DNA from: Sphagnum compactum | Taxonomy: Eukaryota > Bryophyta > Sphagnopsida > Sphagnales | Direction of reading: 5' to 3' | Assembly (NCBI GenBank): GCA_965153455.1 | Contig: OZ234499.1 | Location: forward strand, 5,962,515-6,026,514 | Length of the DNA: 64,000 bases | In this document: positions 12,901 through 25,430 of the stretch, one piece after another | Layout of the letters: every line of letters starts with the position of its first letter | Position numbering within the stretch: the first letter of the stretch is position 1 | Notes under the pieces: generated by a model | Database searches by the model: none | What the model was told of the DNA's origin: nothing | What the model saw: the letters and a program-made list of their open reading frames with translations, nothing else | Program-made: the position numbers and the translations under genes

Positions 12901-13865
12901 ATTCCCATCTATTTGATACATTATTTAGTGTTGAATTTTTTGAAATATGTTGTGAATAAGGAAATCCAAATTTGCCTTGATTATCATTTCTTTTTTGCAT
13001 GCATTGATTGTGACAATTATGTAATTGTTTACGTACCATTAATTTATACAATAAATTTTGCATACTATCTGATGGTTCTATGAACTTATTTGTAGTTGCA
13101 TCTAATATTGCAAGTACAAATGCAATAATTTCTTTTCTAATGCTTTCAACATTTTTTTTTTGACCCATAGAATGACATGAACATGAATAGAACCACGATG
13201 TTGTAGTTTATATCGAATAACATATTCTTCAACTTTACCAATAACACCATTTTTTGAAAGAATATATTTTTGCATAAATTGTTCAAATCTACTATGAAAT
13301 ATTCTTGCACATTCAATTAGGCAATCTTTCCATGAATGTTTTTGATTAATTTATCTAATTGATCAAATTTTTCCCATCTTAATGATGACATTTGATTAGA
13401 TGTGAAAGTTAGAAAAAAATGTGGCATACCAAACTTTGTTACCATTGTTAATAAATCTTGCAAACGTGATTTATGTCATCTAGGTGAGCCTTTTAACTTT
13501 GATGGCAAATGAAATTTCACTATATGATTTATTACATCTAATTATGTCATTGTTGAATTTTCTAAATTTATTTTTTCAACATCTTTCTCAAGACATGGTT
13601 TTGAAGTATGTTGTAAAAGTTGAATTTATTGACATATATCATACATAAATAATAAATAAGGTTTATACAATGTAAAAGGGGAAAATAACATAGTCATGCG
13701 ATATTTAAAATAGGTATGTAATGAAATTTTCCCATCATGTGCACCTTCACCTTGAGGAAATAAAAATGGAAAAAGGGTGGTTTCTAATGTCATGAAAGGA
13801 ATATTAGTTTCTAAGCCTTCAATACGTTTCTCAAGTTGTTTAGGAAATATAATTGAATTTTTCAT
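9984..13865 (-). pseudogene. Helitron Rep-helicase gene, decayed and N-terminally truncated (copy A)
   Basis: Read from 13,865 downwards, fragments in several frames follow the order of a Helitron transposase. The Helitron-like N region (LFPFLFPQGEGAHDGKISLH) comes first. Next is the Rep HUH motif (HVHVILW; His-Val-His codons at 13,177-13,185), then the segment ending LLLLWGAHMN. The two-tyrosine motif YLLKY lies at 12,774-12,788. After a linker come the helicase Walker A (GPLGFGKTFF near 11,876-11,905) and the C-terminal part with GALVLITKN and GAFAIITF. Helitron proteins nick, strand-transfer and unwind DNA during rolling-circle transposition. There are many frameshifts and stops, and helicase motif VI is scrambled in this copy. 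Sequence upstream of 13,865 no longer resembles the family, so the N-terminal part is lost. I did not find the 5' TC or 3' CTRR ends. Not functional. Confidence 0.85.
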
Positions 13866-13899
13866 GTTTCTTTTTTATAAGAAACAAACAAGTGAAAAT

Positions 13900-14500
13900 G
13901 ACCTTAAGGAAGAAAAAAAGGGGGGAGGGTTTAAGAAATACCAACCACTGTTTTATTCCTTGCTTGCCCACCTCCCATTTCAGAGATGTGCCCAAGAATA
14001 ACAAAAAGAAAGCCTCTAATGCCCTCAAAAAAATACTAGACGTTACTTTCTTTCCTATAAAGTGGTAGTAAAAAGCAGAAATTACATTTAGAAAAAAATG
14101 AAAAAAAACCCTTAAGAACTACCAACCACTATTTTATATTTTGCTTCTCAGAGGAGGGGGAAACCAGAACCTCCTTTGGCCTGAAAAAAAAAGAGGTTGT
14201 TTTCTTTCTTGCTTGTTCGTTACCCATTTAAGATGTATGCCCAACAATAGAAAAAAAGAAACCTATGATGGCCTTAATAAGTACCACCCCTTGTTTCATT
14301 TCCTGTTGCCCATTTAAGATGTCTGCCCACAAAAGAAAACACCATTAATAAGTTACACATTTGCCTTCCTATGGTTTTAAATCAAAGTTGCTACGACAAT
14401 ACAACCCATTCAATGTTCTAATAATTAACTCTTCAAAAACCCAATTTTTTTTTTCTTGCTTGCTTGTCATCTGATTAAGATTTGCATGTAGAGAAAATAT
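13900..14500. repeat. Cluster of degenerate repeats next to the Helitron N-terminus
   Basis: About four diverged units share TACCAACCACT, a TTTCTTGCTTGCCCACC-like block, CATTTAAGATGTATGCCCA and AAAAAGAAAGCCTC. Spacing is irregular (about 90-180 bases). A further unit lies at 17,720-17,870. The array begins where the Helitron coding similarity stops. Confidence 0.6.
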
Positions 14501-15972
14501 AAATTTGAAACATGTAAACCAACTTTTATCATCAATTGTTAATAAAAATGACTATTAGAAAATATTTACAATTTTCACATTTTAATAAAGGTAAATAAAC
14601 ATATGTAAATGAACACCATATGATCGTGGATAACAATAGCCACAAGTGTTACACAATCTTTACTTATTCACATGACACAACACGAGTTCATGAACTTAGA
14701 AAGATGACAATGAAACAATGTTTGATTCCATTTGTAAAAACTAGTGATTAAGCCTTGTCTTACAACAAAGACTAGTGACCTTTGATTTTTTTTCAAAAAC
14801 TACTCAATGGCAAATACAATGTGAAGACTACAAATCATACTCTAAAATGAAAGGGAGTATGACAAAATTACTTATCATGCGTTTATCATAAAATGGAAAA
14901 CCTTACATTTGACAAAAATTATTCATTTGTCGCAACATTAACATAATCAAATACCACCCAAGCTTGCCCCAAAAGCTTCAATGTCTTGAAGGCAACAATG
15001 TCAAAAATCTTTTGAAATTGAAAAAACATTGTACACAATGATTTTTTAAATCCCAAAGACAACAAATATCCCATCCAACATACATCTCAATAAGTGTCTT
15101 TCATGGTCTTTTTAACAAAAACAGTTTGACATCCAACTTCCAAATCCTTGGGCTTTTAGCAAACTTCAAACAAACCCAAAACCCACCACCCTTTGACCAT
15201 GCTCATCACAAAGACTTTCACCGGCAATCGGTCCTTTTTTCAAAACCAACCACTTAATTCACATAAAATTGGACAACCAAGTTTGCCAAACTATAGTGAA
15301 AATGCACAAACAATTTGCAAGCATGCTTTTATGTGGAACAAATAAACACAACACATTAAAAGTAAACAAGTTATTCTAAACATGAAATAAACTGCATTTT
15401 TCGTCTTTCTGCAACTTGCCACATGTACACAAGTTTCCATTTCAACTTGTACACTTGAAAAAAAATGTGCATGACCATCTTCACTAGGTAAGAAATTAAT
15501 TACAATGGTTGTTTCTTTACAACCTGCCATAACTACACAATTCTATTTCAAGTCGTACATTTAAAAATGGATCTCACTTACCTGGCAAACCAAAAGCTGA
15601 GAAGTTTTTTCCTTTTTCTTTTTACTTTCCATTTATGTTGTAGGCCTGATATCTACAACATGTTGTCAAATTTTGAATGGCCATCTTTTTTGTAGTGACA
15701 CATTACATGTGAAATTTGCCTTCATGCAATATTGTTATTACACACTTTTGATGCAAAGTTGCTTTAGATGATAGTTAGTTATGCCATGCAAATGCTAAAA
15801 CTCCTACATTCCCAATCTAATAAATGTTTCCACATGTAGTTTCACACATTTTTTGCATGAGAGTGTTTGTGATTCACTTTACTACCTTTCAAAACAAAGA
15901 AATGTACGCAATATTCGGGTCACGTAGGTAACCAAAAGTAGGTGCAATAGTCACAACATCAAAGAAGCAAAG
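14501..15972. other. AT-rich region, no gene
   Basis: I see no coding signal. One weak pair of repeats about 109 bases apart starts near 15,411 and 15,520 (AACTTGCCACATGTACAC against AACCTGCCATAACTACAC). An open frame on the minus strand (15,291-15,530) covers both repeats and has no family resemblance. Confidence 0.45.
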
Positions 15973-17479
15973 ATGGTTGAAGGGAAGTTCGTACGTAAAC
16001 AAGGTTGTTATCGTCGTGATGGACAGTGGAATATCCATCAATGAAGTGAAGAACTTTATGATGTTTTTCTTTTTTATTCTTAATGAGTAATAGATCTAGC
16101 CCCCTCCTTTATCATTGAATAAATTTCTTTTCTGTTTCGGTAGTCGCGAATTGTTTTTAGTCTATGTTGGAATACTATTTTTTTCAAAACAATGTTATAG
16201 AACACAAGAAAAACAAACAAAGATCTCATAGAAATACTAGCAACTTTCAATGCTGTAAATATTATAGTTGAACATATCGAAAGTGTTTGAATTTCATGGA
16301 ATTTTCGTTTGACACATGCAATGGATTTGGTACGAGTTCATGTGTATGAAGGCAATGATCATTTGCTATTAATTTCATTGGCTTTCTTTGGTGGTATATG
16401 ACAATTGAATATAAAAACTGTGCATCATCAATGTCCAATGTTCATAGGGGCATTACAAGTGGAAGTCAACATACAAGGTCAACATCAACATGTCAACCAC
16501 AAATTATTCAACATTGTTTTTCAAATTGCGAAGAGAATTGCCAATAGAAAAAACACAGGAAAAACCTAATTTGAATAGAAAATTATTCGCATTGCAAGCC
16601 AAAAGAACCTACTAATGTATGTAGGTTTCAAGGAGTACAAGAATCTTCCTGAATTTGCAACATTTGATGATTGCAACAAGTTCATGAACAAGTGGGCTAC
16701 AAAATGACAAGATTTCATATTGACACATGGTGTTGACCCTACAAGTGGTAAATTAATATTTTTTAAACTTCATGCTTTTGTTTTAGAAATCAATTCCCAT
16801 CGTTCATTAAATATAAGTATATTGTATATGATTTCTTTTTATGCCACTTATTTTTCATGTGTACATGTCAACTTTGATTCTCATGGAGGTTTTGAAGATT
16901 GATCTAGAGATATATAGAACCTAATTAATTAGAAAGCAAAATAACTCTTGAAGAATGCAATACCTGGGAGCTTAACACCTTTTCAGATGAACACATTTTA
17001 TTTCATTTATGGCATCACAAATCAAACCTTGTGGTGGGATTTGATGTTTGAATCAACCAACAAACTATTGGCCAACATGAAAAAAAAAGCTATAAAAGAG
17101 GTGGAAAATTTTGTCCACACCATTCACTTTGCTCCAACTACTTCTATTTCAACAAACCCAAAACCTTCCAAAAAATGCAAAAAAGGTGTAAACATGATAT
17201 CATGTTTACACCATCAATTGTAAACAAAATGAAAAGATGTACATAGGTCAAAGTCTAAGTCTTACAAGACGGTTTAAACAACATGCATTGAATCCACCTA
17301 TAGAAATGATTGTTGATGTACATAGTTATAGACCTTTAGAGGAATGTTTTGAGCTGAAAATTGTTTTTTCTTCATATACAATGTACTTGTGTGATTGTAA
17401 AGAAAGGAAATTCATGTCAGATTTACAAACTACTCAAAACAGACATGGATACAACATTTTAAAGGTCACCCCACTTTAG
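15973..17479 (+). pseudogene. Gene remnant ending in a GIY-YIG nuclease domain
   Basis: The last part, about 17,198-17,476, reads as a GIY-YIG endonuclease domain: HVYTI in place of GIYxI, then MYIGQSLSLTRRFKQH, a PP..M spacing, a conserved Glu in CKERKF and a final GYN. Known GIY-YIG enzymes cut DNA using the two Tyr, Arg, His, Glu and Asn positions; Tyr, Arg, His, Glu and Asn are visible here, but the first Gly is lost. Upstream, codon-like stretches in shifting frames (YVGFKEYKNLPEFATF near 16,620; TPFQMNTFYFIYG near 16,978) seem to belong to the same gene but match no family I know. Several stops and a frame change at about 17,200 make it a remnant. GIY-YIG domains occur in Penelope-like retroelements and in stand-alone plant genes. 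No reverse transcriptase is visible downstream, so the parent is undecided. Confidence 0.62.
17185..17212. repeat. Perfect 28-base palindrome at the start of the GIY-YIG domain
   Basis: GGTGTAAACATGAT is followed directly by its exact reverse complement. It has 14-base arms and no loop, and lies over the codons where GIY should be. Confidence 0.9.
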
Positions 17480-17719
17480 ATACTAGATTTTGGAGATTTT
17501 ACAAAAGAAAATTATTATGATACCTTTTTTTTATCCTTGTACATTTGTTTAATAAATATATTGCAACGATCCTCGATTGCCTATAATTGACATGTCTTTG
17601 GATGATGTTTTTTCTAAAAACAAATTATTTAGTCACAACACAATGTTCAATCTTTAAACAAAATTGTTATATATTTGGTAGCAATGTACATTCACAAGTG
17701 TACATAAAACACCATGGTG

Positions 17720-17870
17720 GCATTGTTTTCTTTCCTACTTTTTTGTCATTCGTTTAAAATTTATGTGGAAGGAAAAAGAAAAAAGAGCCTCCAATACCTT
17801 GAAAAATTACCAACCATTGTTTTGTTTCTTATTTGCCCCTTGCCTAGCTAGTATGCCTAAGAAGACTCTT
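17720..17870. repeat. Outlying copy of the 13.9-14.5 kb repeat unit
   Basis: TTGTTTTCTTTCCTACTTTT, AAAAAGAGCCTCCAATACC and ATTACCAACCATTGTTTTG match the cluster near 14 kb. With that cluster it flanks the 14.5-17.7 kb stretch in direct orientation. Confidence 0.55.
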
Positions 17871-17879
17871 ATGTACTTA

Positions 17880-18943
17880 ACGAGGTTCAAATCCTCCTAT
17901 GGATGTTTCCGAACGTGGGTAGCATTGCAAAATTTATTTATCAAAAAACAAAACACCCCTCCATTCCAAACTTTTCAAGAACAATTTGATGCCAACAATT
18001 TTGTGGAATACTGTGATTGATAAAAAAATCCATGCAAAAGGTTAGAAATTTTAATGTGAGATGGACTTTCAAGTATAAGAATTTACAATAATCATGTCAT
18101 TTAAAACTTTAAAAATTAAAAAATATATATGAAGAAATTATCAATGAACTTCACTAAATGTTTTTTGATTTGATGTTGCTTTATTTTTATTTATTTTTTT
18201 GACACTACTTTGACATATTTATTGAATCCACATTTTTCATTTTTTCTATATGACAAACGCAATCTTGTCATTTCAAAAGTCCATTACAAGTCCATAATCT
18301 TTTAAAATTCATCCAATTTTTTAAATAGTGATTCCCATTAAAAGCTATGACAACATGAATAATTAAAAATTGACAATGTTAATTTTGAATATGGCTTTAA
18401 ATTTTACGTTTGTATGTAATCTAGAAAAATTACAAGTGTGACAATCTAAACTGTCCACCTATACGTGCTTTCACTCAACCAAAGGCCATAGTGGCTCGTT
18501 TTGGTGTGTGGTTTGGGTGTGGGAAAAAGTCAAGATCAAAAAAATAACATTTATTTAAATATGTTTGGACCAACACATTTTCATGCATATATAGTTGAAA
18601 ACAAATAAGGTGGAAAATATTTTAGTCAAGTTTTGAATGTTATGGGTGTGTTTTGAAACAATTTAAGAAAAAATGTAAGTAAATTTCTCAAAGGCAATTT
18701 TGATTTAGGGGTGGGTTGGACTCATTATCACAACAAAAACAAATCCAAAGAGGGTGTTTGGTTATGGGGGTTTATTTGTCACATTAAAGGGCATGCAATT
18801 GTTCATAAATTAACTATAAACCCTAACAAGGATATCATACAGATCTTATGACATTTGTTCAATATTTCAATATCTTAAGGAAAAAAGTCATGGACAACGT
18901 AGTTCTAGAAGAAATTAGAGAAAGAAACTAAAAGGAAAGTGAG
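17880..18943. other. AT-rich region, no gene
   Basis: Low-complexity A- and T-runs. No coding, RNA or element signature was recognised. Confidence 0.5.
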
Positions 18944-19223
18944 GATCAACAATTGAAAAGAATAATAGATCTCATGATTGTAGTAGATCAAGCAACTCAA
19001 AGAGATGTTGAAAAATGCATTAGAGCATAATTTGTTGCAATGTGGACTTTAATAACTGTAAGGCAAGCGGTGATAGATGGGAAGATCGACAATTGAAAAA
19101 AATAGTGCATCTTAGGATTGTGGTATATCAAACAATTCAAAGAATTGTTGAAAAATGCATTAAAACATTAATTGTTGCAACTTGGATTCTCATAATTGTA
19201 AGGGAGGTGGGTGATAGATTTCA
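18944..19223. repeat. Two tandem 140-base repeats
   Basis: Units at 18,944-19,083 and 19,084-19,223 share GATCRACAATTGAAAA, GTTGAAAAATGCATTA and the final GTGATAGAT block. Divergence is moderate. The period is not a multiple of three, so the open frame across unit 2 is probably chance. Confidence 0.8.
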
Positions 19224-22200
19224 CAAAAGTTTTCAAGCAGGCTTGTGAATAGATCAGTGTAGATACAAAGACATGGATTTTGGATGCATACATGGTTTTA
19301 ACGATAGCTAGACATTAAACATGAAGGTGTCGAATAACAAGGTTGTCGTCTTTTAATGATTAAGTAAAAGAATAAAGTAAAAAATCTCAATCAAAATATA
19401 AAATGAACACAACTAAGAGAGTTGTAGAATGCAAGATCACAATGACTAAAGAAACACAAAACCATGACAATTAGGAGAAAAATAAAACCACAATGATCAA
19501 GAACACAACGACCACGATGATTAGAAAAAACATAAAACCATTATGATAAAGAGGAACACCAAGACCACATCGATAAAAAAAAAACATCATACCACAACTA
19601 TTTAAGTGTGATAGTTGGAATGCATTTGACTCAAAAACATTGATGTAATTGGTGAGGTAACACCCTTTTGATGCCCATAAATTTTTAAAAAATTGCATAA
19701 GGGTTTGGTAAATGAGATGATCTCATACCCATTACCATTTATTTTCAAGCCCTAAACTAGAAGAGATCTCAATTGTATGTTTAAAAATGAACAATTATTT
19801 AAAAAATTGGTTGCTACTTTTTTCCACCACCTCAATGATGAAAGTAGGTAGAGTCCATTGATTAGCATATGATTATTAGGTTTAAAGTGTAGAAATAACC
19901 TTTCATTAGTTGTCATGTGTATGAAGGGAATTTTTTTGTTCACTTTGGACCACCCAAACTTTAAAAAGGGATATATTTTAAACAATTTAAAAGGTTATGA
20001 ATGTGCCTTTTAATCCTCTAAACTTTATCTTCCAACCTCGTAAAGAAAAAAGGTGGATTGATTGAGAAGGGAGTGATAAATACACTAAATATTAATCATC
20101 GACCTATTTATCTTAGTAGGTAACCAATAGATGACCCAAGATGCAAATAATGGTTTTGGTGACATGTCATCATTTGGAAAGCCATTCTAATGTTTTGAAT
20201 TGTTAGTATTGCTAAAGGTAGGCCTGTTTGGCATTTTATTGTCGAATACTTAGTATTGTCTTTACATAAGATTTTGGCAAATATGGTAAATCATAATTAA
20301 TTTGAATTTTTTACTTATTAAGTACACCTTAATAATGTTTAATAAACTTTCAAAAGTCCAAGTTTTTCCCTCATAATTATTTAATTCCAAACCTACCTAC
20401 CTCCTACGATATTATTGCATCAATTTGAAATGGTTGCATCAATTTTCTTGGTCCATTGTGACCTATGGTGCAACACTAACGTCCGGGCTTGCAACTAATC
20501 CATGGTTAGGGCAAGACCATGGAATCAAACTCGAATTGAAAAAGAAGAATGGCATGGGCCAAGAAGAATGATACACTTGCAAGAACGAAGGTGAAAGTTT
20601 GTGGGAATTAGAAGGGAACTCCTAGATTTGTAATGCTATGTACTTGTAATTTGATAATTGAGACTCCTTGAAATGTTTGAAGTGTCATTTAAGGGTCAAA
20701 ACTTGTATTTATTTAGTGCTTTTGGTGTCTTAAGAAACATCTCAAATTTCAATGAGGGTAGAGATATATATTGGCTTCTATGTCCAATTCTCTTGATATT
20801 GTAGGACCTAGGCTAGTTAGGCAGTAAGGTGTCTAATAATAATAAATTTCTTTTTGTCATTTTCTTTTGACATTAAAAATAATAATGTTTTACAATTGGG
20901 TATTATACTACATATTGAATCTAGTGTGCTTGAGAGTTTTGGTATGGCAGGTAAGCATTTTCAGAGTTTTTGGCAATTTTAAAAGTAATTAATTAATTCC
21001 TAACATAGGTACTAGGTAGTTATGAACATTTGAAAAGTCTATACACAAATTGCTAGAAATAATTGTGACCATTCCCAACATCGTTTGTCCAGAGTCATGT
21101 TTGGGGTGCCTTGAAAGGAACCCATACTGAAGATTATGTAGAAATGTAAAGAAATCAGTTTTAGATATGCGTAATTTAATATAAGTTATTTTGAAAACAT
21201 TTCAATTTTTCATAAATAATTTTTTATTTTGCATTAGTTTACATTTACATGTTTTCTATGTGCCTCATATAATGCAAAACTGATTCTCATTCCATAGTCC
21301 TTTGGCTCATGTGTATTCCAAAATTTCATTTTTCAAGCATTTATTAAGAAATTGAAAAATAAAGATGATAAAAATTTTAGGGCGTTTGATATTTAAAAGT
21401 AATTTCTATTTATGGTTCAATTTTGGTGCAATTTGACATATTTTTATTTGTCTTGCTCACTATATCATTTTATAGGTGATGTGACTAAGACACAAGTATA
21501 TTTTTCAAAAATCTTTAAAAAAAATAAAATTGACCATCCTTATTTATATTGCAACTTAGAAAACTTATTGATCATTCCACCACATTCAAAATATAATAAT
21601 AAAAAAAATAGTTCACAATTGAATTTTGTGAGTTGAAATCTTTCCCTAGTACAACATTCCTTTTGGGTATCCCAAGCACAACTATGCCTTGGAATGTCAA
21701 ATGGTGGTTAATTGAAGAGTTCCATACAACATTGAAAAGATCTTGGGATAAATGTCTTAACTTTGGGAATTGAGAATTGAGAATTCTGAGAATTTTATGA
21801 TTTCAATGTAATTCTCACAAAGAGTTATAAAAAACTACTATATAAGAAACTAATGCTCCATACATTGGGTTGTGATGAATTCATATGAGTCCATGATCTT
21901 TGTTCAAGTCTTGGTTCAAATTACATTAGATGGTTTAAAAAAGCAACTTAACACACAATTTGATTGAACAAAGGTTGTTGACAAAATGTTTTGTTGGTTT
22001 AGCATCTTGAAGCTCTCATTCCTTGGAAGTTGGAAGGCTTTTAGCACCGCCATGTTTCATAAACAAATTACATTGTGATTATCTTGTGGTTCAAGTTTTG
22101 AGGCTGTAAACAACAACCAAGGATTCCTCCTTTTCACGCGTAGGCCCACCTCTCTCTCTCACTTTGAACCTCATTTGGTTTCTAGTTTTTACTCTCAAAT

Positions 22201-23091
22201 GTCAACAATAGTCTACCATCTTCAATTGTTAGGTGATGTTGACAATCACTTGGGAGTACATAAAAGACAAGAATGGAAAGGTGGAAGCTAGAGGAGGCTA
22301 AGTGTGAAGAAAACAAGGCGTCACAAACACGCTGGCCCTGCCAATAAATTAGATGTTGTACATCTACCGACTGTGTCTACACTCTAATGTGAAACCGGTT
22401 TTAATAAGGTAAAACTTCCAAAAGTTGGATCGAATGCAATAATTCCTGTCCCTGTGGGGGCAGGGCCCACCAAATTAGTGGTGTTAAACAAACCCAAGAG
22501 GTGAATTAAAATACATTATACAATCAATGCTTGATAGATTAGTAAAAAAGAAAAGCATTTTCCAGGGAGGAATTCTCTTTGAACTGGCTATGAACTAGCG
22601 ATTTTTTGAATCATCGGATTCCAGGAGAAAATGTTTCAATTGTTAGGTCTATTAAAGGTAATTTGGAGCAATAATTTTCTATAATTTTTATCTTTTTTAT
22701 ATAGGTTAAATTTTCACAAGAAATAAAACATTTTTAGTTCAAAACCCATTCCATTTGAATTGATCCATCCAAGGCATTTAAAAAAAAATTGTTCCAAAGT
22801 CAATTACAACTTGTATATGTACAATAAATCATGAGCTTGCTTTTGATTCTTTGAACTCACGATCTCTCAATTTTAAACCTAAAAAAAAAGATATGTTAAA
22901 ATGTTAACTTTGTGGAAGTTTGTTTGTTAGACCATTAGAACAGTAAAACTATTACAACCCTTTTCCACTGATCAATGGGGATTACACTACACGAAATGTA
23001 CCTTTGGAAAAGGTGATATTTGAATTTGAGAATAATTGTTATTAAACAAAGAATTCACTGATGTTTTATGTATTGGTTAAGGCTCCAAATT
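19224..23091. other. AT-rich region, no gene
   Basis: Nothing coding is supported. Simple CA/GA-rich imperfect repeats (ACCACGATGATTAG-like) lie at about 19,437-19,590. Confidence 0.45.
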
Positions 23092-23365
23092 GAGGGCATT
23101 ATGGTTGTCAACTCCTTGTCCTGGCTCTCAGCCTCCAAGCACACCTAAACTTGTCACCAAGGAACCTGCCGACACTGGTCTAAAAGCACTTGCACCCTTG
23201 ATACCTGACAGAACGAGCTCTTTCATTGCATTAAAACCTTTTTGGAGCACTGAAATACAGTTATTGCTGGGCCTTTCAAGAGCACCTTTTGACAGAGGAG
23301 ATTGACTTTCAGATGCTATGTTAAACAATGTCGTCCAGAATGTGATGTACCGACGAACCATTTTT
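23092..23365 (-). other. Unrecognised exon-like segment
   Basis: An open stretch of about 77 codons with balanced base composition stands out from AT-rich surroundings. It reads RRYITFWTTLFNIAS, SKGALERPSNNCISVLQKG and ends SLGVLGG then stop. A CAG lies just before the open frame, as expected for an acceptor. It looks like the last exon of a gene whose other exons I cannot find nearby. I do not recognise the family. The flanks up to about 24,150 are also less AT-rich. Confidence 0.35.
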
Positions 23366-25430
23366 GACTGCCGATGGATGGAGCTGCTGCTTGTACAACA
23401 TATTCAATGGTGTGCTCAGTATGTGACCTTGCCAAATATTTCTCACATCCAAGTCTAGTTATTTACTTTTTTCCAACACCACCCATACAACTAAAACTGG
23501 GACTGCTGCAAACAGGTGAGAGACGACTTTGTAATAATAGCAAAAGCACCAGGACCACTCATTAAGATTGGACACTCAGAAACAGAGAGGAGTGGTCAGA
23601 TCATATTTACTACACTCCTCTCTTGCAGTTCTGCCTCAGCAAAGTGTGCACAAATGCCAGCCCAAAACTATTCTGTGAGCCAAATCCACACGTTTCAACT
23701 TTTCTTCCTCTGATTTAATTTGCAAGGACACATACGGACAACCACTGGAGTTGCTTTTACAAAGTGTGATCCCCCCCCCCATTGGAAGCTTCCACAAAAT
23801 GCCAAAAGTACCCTCACAATTGAGGTGGAAGGAAAGCAAACGACAGGTTTTCTTAACATTTACTGTCCAACAGATTCCATAAACAAGGGAGTGAGATAAG
23901 GAAACGATTGTGCTCTGAAGTTTCACCCTAGCTTTCTAATGTTATGCATTTATGGTTATGGAAGTCTAGTGAGATCAGAACCATCTGACCCCTTGGAAAC
24001 CTCAAGCCTCTTTATGATGAAGAAGGCGGTTTCTTTGTTGGTTTTTGGACAGAATTTAGGTGGCAACTGGCTCAGGCCAGTGTGAAATTCTGAGAGTGTA
24101 CTTGCTGTTCAGTATATATATGTTTTGCATTTTGTTTGTTTGAGCCCTCGTTTTTTGTCACACCAACACCTTGACTTATAGCTTTATCTTTTGAGCAATG
24201 TCATGTGCAATATATATATATATATAATTTAAAAAATTCTTTTTTTTCCTTCCTTGCTTGTAACACATTTCTCATGTAATTTGCAGTGACATTGATCAAA
24301 ACTTGTGATAAAACCTTGTGAATGCCATATTCATGTCGCATAATTCACAACTCAAATACCCTTGAATTTCATTAGGGGTTTTGAACATCTCGTACGCCTG
24401 AGAATGTTATATGATTCAAAAACAACCCAAAACAACCATTGGGATCTAACTTCTTCTAACATCATAGCAATGTAAGTAGGTGCTGCTGGTTCACCCAGGC
24501 AACCTCACAAACCAGAAAGCACATTGAGAAGCAAGAAGGGGAAATGGAAGAAAAAAGGAAGTAAATCTTATATTTATATGTGCTATGTTCCAAATGCTAA
24601 TTATCAAATGTCGTTCAGTTATCTACTTGGGCTTTGTGTTGCTTTGCACTATATTGTTTTTTTTTTTAGGTTCTTATATGGTTTTCCCTAGTTCATCATA
24701 ATTTATGTCAATTTTTAAATTAAATTGAATTTGAATTTATGTAAATATCATGAACATGACTTGCCCATGTTAATGGGTAGGAGGAAAGTAGCAAGGTGGT
24801 TAGTAAGATAAAGATAGTTATTTTTAAAAATAGTGAGAAAAGAGATAGTTATTAAAAAATTAGTAAAAAAAGAAATAATTATTAAGAATGGAGTGAGGTA
24901 ATTAGGCTTGAAAATGAAGCATGTGTGATTTTTTTTAAAGAATTGTCCAGGGACAACTGTATGATAGATTCCAAAAAATCATTCATAAATATTAGTTCCT
25001 CGTTTTTCTCGTCACTAGAGTTAATGAAGATAATTGTTGGTCTTGGTTGTCATGTTGAGATCTCCCAAATCACAATGCTGCATCTGGTATCATTGAAAAG
25101 CTCTCAATAAAAAAAAGGGGTGCACCAAGGTGATTTCGTAATGTTTCGACTTACTATGCATGACCTACTACATATTGAATCATTTTAAAAATAAAAACAA
25201 CTAAATAAAAACTAATATTTGAAAGGAAATTGGGGCATTGTTGGAAAGCCCTTGCTAAGCATATTTCTTGGAGGCGATTTCAAGAAACTTTTTTAATTAT
25301 TTTTTAGACCTAAGGTTGGAGGGTTATTGAATTTTGAGTAACTTTTTCACTGGAAATCTCGAAAATAAAAATAAAAATCAGTTTTGAAAAATAAAATTGG
25401 ATTTCAGACTTAAGCTAAAGAAGGTGTACA
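23366..25430. other. Intergenic region, no gene supported
   Basis: Less AT-rich to about 24,150, then AT-rich. A C11 run lies at about 23,770 and a TA-repeat near 24,212-24,226. Open frames here are short and unrecognised. Confidence 0.4.

Noticed and set aside
17870-17930. tRNA-like GAGGTTCAAATCCTCC
   Set aside because: It resembles a Pol III B box, but no matching A box or clover-leaf stem was found upstream.
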